A stretch of DNA of 64,000 nt from Gnetum montanum (lineage: Eukaryota > Streptophyta > Gnetopsida > Gnetales > Gnetaceae): the NCBI GenBank assembly GCA_015680685.1, contig MNCI01004170.1, positions 1,467,888-1,531,887 of the forward strand. The letters run 5' to 3'. The translations under genes were made by a program, and so were the position numbers. The notes below the pieces were generated by a model. The model saw nothing but the letters and a program-made list of their open reading frames with translations. It did no database searches and was not told the origin of the DNA. This document shows positions 12,761 to 23,370 of the stretch, in pieces (position 1 is the stretch's first letter; each line of letters opens with the position of its first letter).

Positions 12761-12887
12761 GAGAAGAAAATATTTTTTAATTTATAGGTATGCCTTGAAA
12801 TAAAATATTATTATCTTTGAATGATAAATTGTATTTAGCTTTAACAACAATCTTTGAATAATTCTAACTATTTAAAATACTATCATC

Positions 12888-12907
12888 ATTCCTAGTAACA
12901 ATGACAA
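12888..12907 (-). other. Primer-binding site of copy 2 (tRNA-Asp-like, decayed)
   Basis: The minus strand next to the LTR reads TTGTCATTGTTACTAGGAAT, alignable with the copy 1 site and with the tRNA-Asp complement over about half its positions. Placement next to TGATGAG supports it. Confidence 0.4.
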
Positions 12908-13708
12908 TGATGAGAAATGGAGAATCCTATACCCGACCATATGAATCATAGACATTCATTCGTGATCTGGTTGAGTTCTATTGATGAAGACTAGTTGGAT
13001 GTCTTAGATAGCCAAGTGCTAAGATGTTGATTATTGTCTTCCCAATCACACTTGTGTGGGCTTAAGTTGTATGGTTAGTTGCGAATGAGGCATATAATTT
13101 AACTTATTTATTATTAAAATATTAAATTATAAATCTAATTATCCTTAGGGTAGAAAGTAAATCTAATTTGGCCTAAGCATAGAGTATTTGTTATCAACTT
13201 CCCATACACATCTTGAACATATGCTAACACTGTTGGATTACTAAGTGATTCACTAATGGTTACACCAAGTAATCCACTAATGGAATTACCAAGTGCTAGT
13301 ATGTTTATGCTTGAACTAGTCGTACTCATGGGAATTCACTAATTATAATGGAATAAAATATCTAACTAATTACATGGAAAGTAAATGAACAATTAAAGTA
13401 AATTAAAGTGGAAGGCCAAGTAGTGCAATTAATAGAATAAATTTTGATTTTATTACCATCATGCAAGTGTATCCAAGTATAATAAGCACTTAAATAAAAC
13501 TCTATATAATTTATTCTTCATATTGTGAGCACTTAATGGGAAAATTCTAACTTTTACACAAAAAATACCATGAATGTGATGGGTACTTGTATTTATATAA
13601 GCATTTATGAGACTTGCATCAACACTAATACATTAATGAAGCTAAGGCTGATGTTCATTGCTTATCTTATAATTGAAGTTTCACTTGACAATTAAATGAT
13701 GTCATGCA
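12908..13708 (-). mobile_element. 5' LTR of copy 2
   Basis: Begins TGATGAG at 12908 and contains the family text (ACCATATGAATC, then TTGTGTGGGCTTAAG, then the CCATACACATCTTGAAC segment). A TATA-like TATATAAATA lies on the minus strand near 13590-13600. The far end is placed at CA before an A run. Confidence 0.65.
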
Positions 13709-13725
13709 AAAAAAAAAAAAAAAAA
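13708..13725 (+). repeat. Run of 18 A
   Basis: Uninterrupted A run at the outer edge of the copy 2 LTR. It could be slippage or a retroposed tail; nothing on its left side suggests a LINE or SINE body. Confidence 0.9.
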
Positions 13726-13739
13726 CAACAGCATTCAAA

Positions 13740-14784
13740 TCATTTATGTCAAGAATTATTCTCATTTTTTACTTATTGAGATAGATAATGCTTCAATGCT
13801 ATAGTGTGCCCTATATATAGGATCATTTATACATAAGCATGTAGTATTGATCATTCATTAATGAACACTAGATTTTAATGCTCAATCTAAAGAATATTCT
13901 AAAGTTTGATATTTTGTTAAACTATTTGAACTTCTATTAATTTTTCAAAGAATATCAGCAAATTGTTGTATTTTTAGTCTCATTAAGCATGTAGAATCTA
14001 TTTTGATTCTTGTAGATGTTTTTATTGACATTAGTCTTTTTAACTATAAAAAGAAATTGATATTGCAAGGAGAAAGGAAGAAATACATTTAATCAATTAC
14101 ATGTAATAATCTTCTTAATTCTTGTAAATTTTGTCATTATGAAGGTCATTTATTTAATGTCTTTCCACTTTGAAAAAAAATGTTGAGTAAAAGAAACAAA
14201 TGTGTTAAAGTTGATGATATAAAACAAAAATAATTTGAAGTTGAAAATATGAAAAATTAAGTTAATTTCATTAATAAGAATGATTAAATGGAAATAAAGA
14301 CACCAAAAAAGGCAAAATTGTATATGAATATTTCTACTTGTACTATAGGAATATACTTCATGAGATAAATTTTTTCTTACTTGACAAGAATATTTTCAAC
14401 TCAAAGATTAAAACTCACATTAACAAGTAGGTTATAGCTAATGATAAAGATCCTCAATGTAAGATAATTAGGATGGATAATATGTGCCATCATTTTCTAT
14501 TGGATCTTCTTTTTCTACAAAAGTTGATATTTTGCCAAGGCTTTTTATTTCTACCTCAAATCCTTTTGTTATTTTAAGATCAAACATAGATGTTAAAAGT
14601 GATGTAAATGTTGTTATAATTGGGATCTTTCTACTAATAATTAATTTTCAAAGCATCAACTATAAAGCTCTACACCTAAGTAAATATCTCTAAAATTAGA
14701 ATGTTTTTTCTTTCTATGTTATTTTTGATGTTTTATACTTAGTGGTAATCATGCCATGTTGATGAATCACATTTTTCATTTGCT
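13740..14784. other. AT-rich stretch without a recognisable gene
   Basis: Mostly A/T with short open frames only. I see no conserved protein motif, no LTR end and no tandem array. It is probably old, unrecognisable repeat sequence. Confidence 0.5.
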
Positions 14785-15270
14785 TCAACATCAGATACTC
14801 GATGTCCAAGATCTGACATCAAATTTATGATGTTAGGAGTTATACGCTAGCCTATAAAAATAGCACTTGGGATCATGATTTTCATATAGTTTCATATGGT
14901 TTTTCAGTCAATGTAGCGAAGCTCTTGTAGTTTGTTTTCTCTAAAGTTATAATATTTTTTGAGTGCCTGTAGTAGGAGTCTGAGTGTGTATAGACCTTTG
15001 TTTGAACACTAATGTACCTGAGTGTAGTAGTGTGATGGGAATAAAAATGAACTCTTTTAATAACCCTTATAGCACTAAGAATAGATTAACATTTCCTTTA
15101 ATGCACTTTACTTTAATGCATTTAAATTAAGCAATTAATTTCTAGTTGTTAATGAACACAAGCACAACCAATTTGAGCATACACATAGTGCTTGGTAACC
15201 TAGCAACGCTTAATGTTTGGTAACCCAGTGGCATTATATATGTTCAGGATGTATCTAGGAAAGTGGGAGA
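14785..15270 (+). mobile_element. Old LTR of the TGATGAG superfamily, plus orientation
   Basis: The stretch AATGTAGCGAAGCTCTTGTAG at 14910-14930 matches the R region of the young LTRs at 46390 and 63950 (GTGTAGCGAAGCTCTGGCAG), with the following TTTG...CTCTAAAGTTATAAT also aligned. A TATA box (CTATAAAAATAG) lies just upstream at about 14853, and an AATAAA near 15040. The 3' part has the GGTAACC...GTTCAGGATGTAT segment seen in the other LTRs. Exact ends are unclear. Confidence 0.65.
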
Positions 15271-15275
15271 GGTAC

Positions 15276-15366
15276 TTGTGTTAGGCTAGCTAGGCAGTAG
15301 ATAAATTAGATCTTAAATTACTTTACCTTTCATTATTGTGTTAGGCTAGCTAGGCAGTAGATAAAT
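15276..15366. repeat. Two perfect 31-base direct repeats, 60 bases apart
   Basis: The string beginning TTGTGTTAGGCTAGCTAGGC occurs at 15276-15306 and again, identical over 31 bases, at 15336-15366. The repeats contain the palindrome GCTAGC. The intervening 29 bases are unrelated AT-rich sequence. Identity is unusual for the decayed surroundings. Confidence 0.9.
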
Positions 15367-15604
15367 GACTTTAGTAGTTAGCTCATTCTCTTATCAGGCA
15401 TAATTATATTTCTTTATAATTAGGAAGGTATTGAAACTTGAAATATTTTTTTAAATAATATTTACCCCTAATATATATAGTCAAATTAGAATTTTATAAC
15501 TTAGTATTGTCCATGAGAATTTAACCCATAACTTAGAGTTACCAAATTAAGAGTCTTATCACTAGGCTAATATCTCATTTATTTCTCTATAATTTTTATA
15601 ATAT

Positions 15605-16090
15605 ATTAGTAATTGATGGCTCAAGTGGTTAACTCATTATCTTATTAGGTAAGAGGTTTTCAATTTTAGTTACACTTAAGGCATCATTATATTCCTCTAT
15701 AATTTTTCTAAAGTACCATATTAGCTACATGTCTTGGAATGTACTTATTCTTTTGGGTTCTAAAATTTCCATATAATTCTTATAATGTATCTTGTTAGTT
15801 ATATATCTTACAATATAACTATGGTTAAACTATTTTATTTCTGACATGTCCACCCTCTAAGCTTAAAAAAAACCTACAAACTATATGTACTCCTAGACAT
15901 ATAGCAAACATGAAATTTTCATTAACCTTAAAGAGGGATGTTGGAACCTAAAAGAATGACTATAAGCACACTCCAAAACATATAACTAACATCATAATTT
16001 AGAATAATTAAAGAGGAATATAATAATAACTCAAGTGACAATGAGTTAACTACTTAAGTAACCTATCATTGGATTTGTAGAACTTAAGAA
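15605..16090. repeat. Imperfect inverted repeat with tRNA-promoter-like arm
   Basis: The left arm (about 15605-15785) contains CAAGTGGTTAACTCATTATC, ATTATATTCCTCTATAAT and CTTTTGGGTTC. The right arm (about 15935-16090) contains their reverse complements, GACAATGAGTTAACT, AATTAAAGAGGAATATAAT and GGAACCTAAAAG. The left arm also carries TGGCTCAAGTGG, like a tRNA A box, and GGTTTTCAATT, weakly like a B box. A further partial copy starts near 15370. Could be two SINE-like or small LTR fragments in opposite orientation. Confidence 0.5.
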
Positions 16091-16117
16091 AAACATAATA
16101 GTGTGTTAAATCAACAT

Positions 16118-17560
16118 TACTAAGTAGTGAGTATGTGTAACATTCCCATTCCCAAATGGTACCACTACATAACAAAGATGGTCTCTCTTCATGACTAATC
16201 TTGAGATTAGTCTAACAAGACCCAAAAGGACAAGTTGTAATTAAGACTCAAAAGGATGTGTTGTAATAATAGACATGTTTTTCAAGGTGGCCTTTGGGGG
16301 TTTGACCTAAGGTATTTATACTTAGGCATTAGAGGTTGTATCAGCATAGAGTTACAGAGCTGGTAAAGGTGAGTAACATGTGCTAGGTGAAGTGGTTGGA
16401 CTAGCCATCCCTTTTAGTTGGTTGTAGGCCTAAGTGTGGTGGCAATGCTAGATTGCCTCTAAAGGAATAAGTGCTAAGGAAAGAAAACCCCAAGGAACAC
16501 TCTTAGAGCATGATCTAGATATACTATTTTGCATTAATAAAGCATTCTTCTCTTTTTCCTTCTACATTTTCTATGTTATTTTTTATGCTTAATGTTGAAT
16601 GTTACATATATTTGATGTCTGCTATGTTATTGTCTTATGCCCAATGTCTAATATAATGTATATTTGATATTTGCCATGACATCCAAAAATGGGATGTCAC
16701 AATATGTCCAACGCTCCACCATATGATCTACAAGTATCAAGATAGATTGTGACATAATTCATGGATAGTACAAATGATATTGCCTAGGAAGTTAACCAAT
16801 CATCATCTATTAATGTCTTTCTACTTATACTAGTAGTGGTTCTATGACATATGATTTAGTCTAATGTGAGGCATATTATTATGATATTATTCAATATAAT
16901 ATAACTAATTAAAAATGTATAAATTAATTAATTAAATTAATAAACAAGAAAGGTAATCCTATTCTAGCTTAGGATGATTAGTGTTTGATTCTTGACTTAT
17001 CATACATGTTCTAAACTCACACATTTACTATTGGGATCACCAAGTTTTGTACTACTAGATGAATCAAGTAATTGTGCTACTTGGATTAGGAAGTAGATCA
17101 ATGTCTACACTTGAAGTTAGTCACACTCTTTCTATCAAGTTACTATTATGCATTAGAAAATAAATTATTAAGCTAATTTCATAGAAATTAAATTGCAATA
17201 AAGTAAGTTTAAACTAAGTCAGAGTGTTGTAATCAAAGAGAATTAATCTTAGTCTTTATTGTCACTCATGAAATATATTCCAGTACATTTTACTCAAATA
17301 AGAACTCCAAATAATTAATTCCCAACTATGTTGTAAACACTCATTAATTACTACTAGAAATCACATAGTGAAATTACAAGAGTCTAACTATCTACCACAT
17401 TAAATTATGCTAGTTAAAAATGCATTTTCCAAGTTATGATATTATATGAGGCCTATGATATTACATTTGCAATATTATAGATAGTTGAAAATTCCTTATT
17501 CAATGTTCACCATACCCTATAACTACCTAAAAAATAGTCTTTGAGTTGAGCAATATTACA
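16118..17560 (-). mobile_element. Old TGATGAG-superfamily LTR, interrupted by a solo LTR
   Basis: The segments AGTAGTGAGTATG at 16121-16135 and CACCATATGATCTACAAG near 16718 together match the start of the copy 1 LTR. Further in, CTTATCATACATGTTCTAAACTCAC and GGGATCACCAAG near 17000-17045 match the same superfamily. The insertion at 16136-16701 splits it. The right end is not sharply visible. Confidence 0.6.
16136..16701 (+). mobile_element. Solo LTR of a chromovirus-type Ty3 element
   Basis: Starts TGTAACATTCCC and ends ATGGGATGTCACA, as do the chromovirus LTRs at 40348-40824 and 48892-49371. Shared internal text includes GGTTTGACCTAAGGTATTTA, GTGGTGGCAATGCTAGATTGCCTCTAA and GCATTAATAAAGC. 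Flanks GTATG and ATATG look like a 5-base target duplication with one transition. No internal region is present, so it is a solo LTR formed by LTR-LTR recombination. Confidence 0.75.
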
Positions 17561-17759
17561 ATAGAGTTTGTTACAAAATTTATGAAAGGGACCTTGACTA
17601 ATTAACTACCTAATTGACTAATTGACTAAGTATTAAATTACGAAATTTTATTCAAGTGATATAAATAATGATAAAAAAATTTGAATATACATAAAAAATT
17701 TTAAAACTTGAAGAATATTTATAATTGCTACTGATGAATCTTTAGGTTATTTTAGTAAT

Positions 17760-19400
17760 AGTGGCTCTTGCAGTGGTTCAGTTGGTACTCCTCTCTTCAT
17801 GTGAACATATTCTAGGAGCATTCTAAATTTCTTCTCATTGGTTTATGCATTCTAAATTTCTTCTCATGTGCAAGATAGCTTGGTTAGTTATCATTCATTG
17901 GGAAATCCCATGGATATGACCCCTTTAAAAACATTTTTTTGGCTTGTACAAACTAGCTAGCAAAAGTGGTGTGCTTAATTTGGAATGCCTGTAATAATTT
18001 CTTGGTCTCTAACTAGTTAGTCATTTATGTTGATAGGCTTTCAACAATATTTCTTTATTTTATGTATTGCACTTTGAGAACCTTGAACTCCATACTTGTA
18101 GTTTATAGTTTCTACTTGGTCTACTCATGGAGTTGGGACTCATGATCATAAAGTGTGAACATGGCGGTAACTTACTTCTTTAATTCTATTCTTCACTAGC
18201 TAGTTGTCAAAACAACAAGATTGACGTAATAAAGATTAGTCAATTTTATTTAATGAGTCATCTCCTTACTTTACAACTCTTTTGTTTTGATTTCTATTTG
18301 TTTGACTACATTGATGTCATTGAGGATGCTTTTCCTAGTACTTTCAGAGTTTCAAGGTAGTGTTTAATTAGGTCTTAACCATTATAATTTCTTTCTTATT
18401 GATCTCCTTTTGCAGATTGACCTAATTATAGTAATATTTCTTGAACACCTCTTGTCTTGTAGCTTCATTCTTCTAGTTTTCTATTTTCCTCCTGAAGCTT
18501 TGTTAAAGCACCTAAACCTCTATCATTAATAGGTTATGATTTTCTTTAGCTAACTTTTTTATTTTTAAATTTTCCTTTCCTAGTTACTTTCATAGATAAA
18601 TCAAGCTTGCTTCCATCTATTCTTTCTTTTTTACCACTTGATTTAGCTTTTGGTATTTTACTATCATGTCTTTATTCTTCACCTACAACATAGCAATGGT
18701 ATTTTCTAACATATGTGACTTTGCATTAGCCATTAATGCATCCCATGTTGCCTTCTCCTTATCCAACTTTAGTTTTTGCTACTTGACCATCAATTAATTG
18801 ATCTCATTAGTGTGAACATAACCAAGAAACTCAAGAGCAACAAATCATATGGGATTATTTAGCTAGGCATAGAGTTGGGTAACTTTATTCTTTATCTTTT
18901 ACATCTTCAAATTACCTTGCCATAGCTAGGCTTCAAAAAGCATTAGATTTTTCTTAGTTGCAATAAGATCAAATTGTATTGTAGTGATATATTTAGGGAT
19001 GTTAAACATGTTTTCAATTATTTACCCTATTTGTAATAGTATATCTAATGCATCTTCATGTTGTGTTAGTGTCATGCTCATTTCTCCTCTAATTCTTTCT
19101 CCTATAGATACTTGGATGTTGTGTGTCGCAACAAAGTTAAGTTTTAGTACCAAGGGAACATTCAAGGCTATGTTGATGTGATTGATGAACATCTTTGCAA
19201 CTTCTTATTAGTATTCATGTGGCATCACTATAATGATAAAACACTTATCAAATTCTATAGCAACTTGACATGTAACCACATTTCTAGAAATTTATGCCAC
19301 CTAGTCATTTCTTATTATGTTTACTTAAATTTGTCTAGTTTGGGAATTCATTGATACCTTAGGCTTATTTTTGATGAAAATGAACATGTTTGCTAGATCT
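17760..19400 (-). pseudogene. Long decayed ORF for a coiled-coil protein of unknown family
   Basis: Reading leftward from about 19400, one minus-strand frame keeps a plausible protein for several hundred codons, broken mainly by stops that could each arise by C-to-T change from Gln or Arg codons. A frame shift near 18200 moves to another frame that continues to about 17840. Visible segments include MSMTLTQHEDALDILLQ, LDKEKATWDALMANAKS and KDMIVKYQKLNQVVKKERID, rich in Lys, Glu, Gln and Leu as in coiled coils. No PR, RT, RNase H, IN or zinc knuckle could be seen. It lies just inside the 5' LTR at 19575, so it sits where gag would be. I do not recognise the family; a gag-like protein of a large non-autonomous element is one possibility. 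Confidence 0.5.
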
Positions 19401-19574
19401 TTTGCCCTCCAATTCATAACTTGAGATAGCTCCTATAGGTGGTTCATCACAAGGTGATAAACCCTGGAATTAACTAATCTACACTATGTGAACTCTAGCA
19501 CTTGTGTTTCCTATTGCTGGAATGATTGGAATCAAATCTAAGGATCCAACATCCTCTCATCCACACTCACACTT

Positions 19575-20897
19575 GTTCGCGACCATTTGGGACTACCAAT
19601 GTTTTCCTTCGATCTCATAACTAAGATCACAAGAAACAAAGGTGTTTCTTCAAACTTGAGTTTAGGTGCTTGGTGATCTTTGGCAATACCAAGGCCCAAA
19701 TATCTCCAAATAAACTTAGTGGTAATAGAGTGAACTAAGTGTAAATGTGTGTTTTCTATTATGAATGTTGAAATGGTTGGGTTTGTGTAGGAAATTGTAA
19801 CTGGCTATTATAAAAGAAGCTTAGCTAACCTTGTTGAATACTATGAGTTATTAAAGATTTCCATTTTGTTAAGTCACTTAGTCTATACAGTTCCTATAGT
19901 ATGTTGCTTAAAACAAATAAAATTTCATCAAAATGCTTAAGCACAATTCTACAAAAATCTATTCCTAATTTTCCCCAAAGAGAAAGATCCACAAGAAAAC
20001 TAGAAATAGAGCGAGATTTAATGGATTTGAAAAGAAAGAAGAAAAAAAAGTGGGTTTGCATAAAATATCAAATATTTAAGTGAGATAAATTGAACATGAG
20101 AAAACACTTCAAAATAAAGCTATTTCAATTCAATCTAAAATATCACCAATTGTCCAAACCTTCTAAGCTGCACAAGCAATTTTGTAAAAGACACTCTTAT
20201 TAAACTACCAAAATGCTTTGTAAATGACAAAATACAAGTTATTATTTGGCTAGTTGAATAGTTGTTAAGAATTGCAAATAATAGAGTTATTAGAAATGAT
20301 TTAACAATTTCAAGATTGAAATATTAAGGAAATGACTTTAAAAATTGAAGTTATTTCAAGTCATCTCAAAATATCAAAGATTTCCTAGACCCTCTAGACT
20401 CAAACAGGCAATTTCATAGAGACATTACTATTAAATTGTTCAATATGCTTTTCAAAGAAAGCATAAGCTCTTATATGGCAACCAAATAGAAGTCTATAAT
20501 TCCTTGAAAATAGAGTTATAAGAGCAATCAAGAAATTCCAAAATTAAATACAAGCACAATACTATATAAACCATTAGCTAAGCAACTAAGAAAAAATTGA
20601 GAAGAAAAGAACTCATAGGATTTAAACAAAGTAGTTGAATTGATGATGTAATTAGCAAACCATTCTTACAAGTAATCTTAAATATGTCTTCTTCTAGATT
20701 TTCCCCTCCTCTTCTAATCTTACCCTTGAAGCTCTTTTTATAATGACTTCTGGGTAGTTACCATCATGACAAGAGATTAAGGTGAGTTAAAAATATCAAG
20801 GGAATTTACTCATAACTACCATAAGAGGTTATAACTTCTATAGGAAATTATTATTAAAAAAATTCAAGCCATAGTTGGAAAGTGTCCTGCCCAATCT
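19575..20897 (-). mobile_element. 5' LTR of a minus-strand element (family B)
   Basis: The segment aligns co-linearly with 53773-55090: TTTGGGACTACCAA, then GTTTAGGTGCTTGG, AAATAAACTTAGTGG, GAGAAAG.TCCACAAGAAAACTAGAAATAGAGC and GAGGTTATAACTTCTATAG. The left edge abuts the stretch AAGGATCCAACATCCTCTCA (19540-19559), also found beside another LTR at 58560. The interior lies to the left, so this is the 5' LTR of a minus-strand element. Element A begins soon after the right edge. Confidence 0.7.
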
Positions 20898-21189
20898 CCT
20901 TTTCTTCTTAATGATGAAAATTTTTTAGCACAGTTTCACACTTGGGGTTGAAAAATGCTTCATAAGTGGTTAAAGCCTCAACTCCCAAGTTAAAAAAAGT
21001 CATGTAATATCTATTTGGGCTTAGTGAGGTTAAAAATGCCTTTTGAGATGCCAAAATTGGAATTTTGATGGGTTTTATGGGGGGTATAGCATTTTCTACC
21101 CTAAAGGCACCTACCCCTAGTGAGGATGCATAGGGGTGCAACTCACCTATACCTCTAGCAAGGATGCATAGGGGTACAACTTGCCTCCC

Positions 21190-21480
21190 CTTAGTGTGGA
21201 GTCCATCCCCTAGCATGGAGGATCTAGCGAGGAAAACCCAATGTAGATCATCTACCCCTAATGTAGAAGATTTTTCCCTAGCTTGGAAAATCTTCCTCCA
21301 GCATGGAAGACTTGCCCCTAGCATGAAAGATTTTCTTCCACTGTAGAAGATCTCCCTTCAGCATAGAAGATCTGCTCGCAACATGGAAGCCATCCCTTAG
21401 CGTGGAAGATCTCCTCACAATGTGGAAAATCTACTCCCAACGTGGAAGATCTATTCTCAGTGTGGAAGCCATCCTCCCAT
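21190..21480 (+). repeat. Array of about 20-base repeats in the U3 of the element A LTR
   Basis: More than a dozen degenerate units of the form AGCATGGAAGATCTCCCCTT run head to tail. Many contain the palindrome AGATCT. A cleaner version is at 38635-38990 in the other LTR. The array ends about 160 bases before the TATA box, so it sits where promoter elements would be. Confidence 0.85.
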
Positions 21481-21642
21481 TACTATTTTTTATAAACAAA
21501 ATGACCATGGGGGTATGACATTTACTATATATGGTAACCCCCAGATTTTGGCATCTACCCTACCTGAAACGTAATAGAAGTCTGTAGCCAATTTGTAGTA
21601 GTTTTGCAACTCAATTTTTAACAAAAATTAAGGCCAAAACCC

Positions 21643-21650
21643 TATATAAA
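21643..21650 (+). promoter_or_regulatory. TATA box of element A 5' LTR
   Basis: TATATAAA in the conserved context AAACCCTATATAAA, repeated at 39166-39173 in the 3' LTR. It follows the U3 array and precedes the AATAAA-containing part of the LTR. Confidence 0.7.
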
Positions 21651-22464
21651 TCAACCCCAAACACCATTTTTAGGTTCCACCCCCTTGGCACTCACACACT
21701 TTCACATTTTTGCATTCAAGAGCTTTAAACACATAGAGCTTCTTTAATCTTGAATGTGGAACCTCCATAGCCATTGTTACATCCTCCTTGTAACACCAAT
21801 GTTGCAAATTTGGTACAAGGAGTAGTAAAGGTTCAAAAGAATTAGGAGTTGTGGAGTATCTAAATCATGGAGCAAGAGATTCCAAACCCCCACTGAAATG
21901 AACCCCTACTACTAAAGCACATTTTTGTACACATTTTTTAACCATTCTTTATTTCTTTAAAAATAAAGTTTACGGTTCTATTTGTGTATAAGATAGATTT
22001 TTTTGTTCCAATTTAATGTATTTATTTTTACAAAGCTGCATTGCATTTTTATTTTTTCTACCTTCATTTTGCATTTCATAAGTTCCTGGGTGATCTACTA
22101 GAAAATCCAAGGTAACTTGGATTTCATATTTTGTAGACCCTAGGGATTTGAGGTTAAAGTGTTAATGCTAAAATTTTTGGAGTTCAAGTGACTAAGTCTT
22201 TTAGCTACTACAATTTTTTGGCACTAGAAAAAGGGTCTCCACCCAAATTCTACGTTTAAATTTGTAGCTTGTGTGCCAACGTTACCTGCAATTTGGAAAT
22301 TTTGAAATTTTTTTAAAGCCTCTTTTTGTGAAAGCTCTCTTAACACCTTTTTTGCTGCAAAACCCCAATGTTACCACCCATTCCCCTGCCACCAAAACCT
22401 AGCATGGGTGTTTGGATTTTGGCAAAAATTTCACAGCAATCGCTGAAAATTTTAAAGCCAGCAT

Positions 22465-22559
22465 GGACGTGTGTATGTCATACCCCACTTAGTGTGGGTG
22501 TTTGGGTGGACGTGTGTATGTCATATACACATACCCCGCTTAGTGTGGGTGTTTGGGTT
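22465..22559 (+). repeat. Short tandem duplication in the element A LTR
   Basis: GGACGTGTGTATGTCATA at 22465 and again at 22508, each followed by ACCCC.CTTAGTGTGGGTG and TTTGGGT. The second unit has a few inserted bases (TACACA). Confidence 0.85.
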
Positions 22560-22824
22560 TTGAAAATTTCAGCAGAATTTTTAAAACTAGCATTGGTATT
22601 TTTCTTGAAAAAAAGAAAAAAGAAAAACCTTTGCCCCCTTTTGTAGTTGCAAATATTTGCATCAATTTCAACGTTGACAACCTACTAAAATCTAACTTTT
22701 GGAAAAATCAAAGTTTTCACTTTGGTTTACTTGCCAAAAGTAAAACTCCTTTCCCAACGTTGTGTAGAAAAATTTAAGATTTTAAATCTAATCCCCTTTC
22801 TTCCCCCTTTTCTCTCTCAACGTA

Positions 22825-23100
22825 GGTGTAGCTAGGAAGCCTAGTGTGAGTGGGGTTGATACCATCACTTACCATATTTAGTAAAGGGGTATACCCCTTT
22901 GATAGCCTCCTTACCATTTATAGTAAGTAACTTGTTTTGGCCATTTTTATCATTTTTCACCTTTAGTCTCGCTAGGAAGCTTAGCTTGGATGGGGTTGAT
23001 ACCACCCTTTACCATCTTTAGTAAGGGGATATACCCCCTTTGACAACCACCTTACTATTTATAGTAAGTGATTCATTTTCAGCCATTTTTGCCTCTTTTA
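22825..23100 (+). repeat. 140-base tandem duplication with internal palindrome
   Basis: GCTAGGAAGC at 22831 recurs at 22971, with GGGGTTGATACCA, TTAGTAA, TATACCCC and TTTATAGTAAGT in the same order in both units. The first unit contains the perfect 18-base palindrome AAAGGGGTATACCCCTTT at 22883-22900; the second has a damaged copy near 23024. Confidence 0.85.
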
Positions 23101-23228
23101 GTCGCTTTAAATTCCACTTGCTCGAATTTGCACTTTTTTCATCTTTTGTAACCTTTTCAAGTCATTTTCAGCATCTTAACCATGTCTTTCAACTAATTAG
23201 ATGTACTCTCTCTTAACCTAACAAACAT

Positions 23229-23240
23229 GGTATCTAGCCA
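23229..23240 (+). other. Primer-binding site of element A (Met-tRNA-like)
   Basis: TGGTATCTAGCC follows the LTR end directly. TGGTATC is the start of the usual complement to initiator tRNA-Met; the rest is slightly altered. Confidence 0.65.
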
Positions 23241-23370
23241 AAATGCAATTTGTGTTTATGACCCAAAAGGCCTCGCGGTCATAGAACAAAGGCAATTACT
23301 TAGGTAAAGGGACAAGAATCTGGATTTCACAATTATCAATGAGGAGTTCTACAACTTCCTTTATGCTAAG

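Larger units (their letters stand above)
7561..13708 (-). mobile_element. Older Athila/Tat-like Ty3 element (copy 2), truncated by copy 1
   Basis: A second, more decayed element aligns segment by segment with copy 1: the start of 7561 matches copy 1 at about 1230, then RNase H, RT, PR and gag follow at the expected distances, ending with a primer-binding site and LTR. The missing 3' part presumably lies beyond copy 1, outside the window. Stops and indels occur throughout. Confidence 0.8.
20911..23228 (+). mobile_element. 5' LTR of element A
   Basis: Aligns with 38370-39735 from GGTTGAAAAATGC onward (20944) through the 20-base repeat array, TATA box and GTTCCTGGGTGATCT segment to about 22230. 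The remaining part to 23228 has no partner because the right LTR is truncated. It ends ...AACAAACA directly before the primer-binding site. The left edge is approximate. It holds a U3 array, a TATATAAA box at 21643, AATAAA near 21962, and two tandem duplications near its 3' end. Confidence 0.75.

Noticed and set aside
15614-15665. A tRNA gene
   Set aside because: A- and B-box-like strings are present, but no cloverleaf can be drawn and the B box is poor; at most a tRNA-derived repeat.
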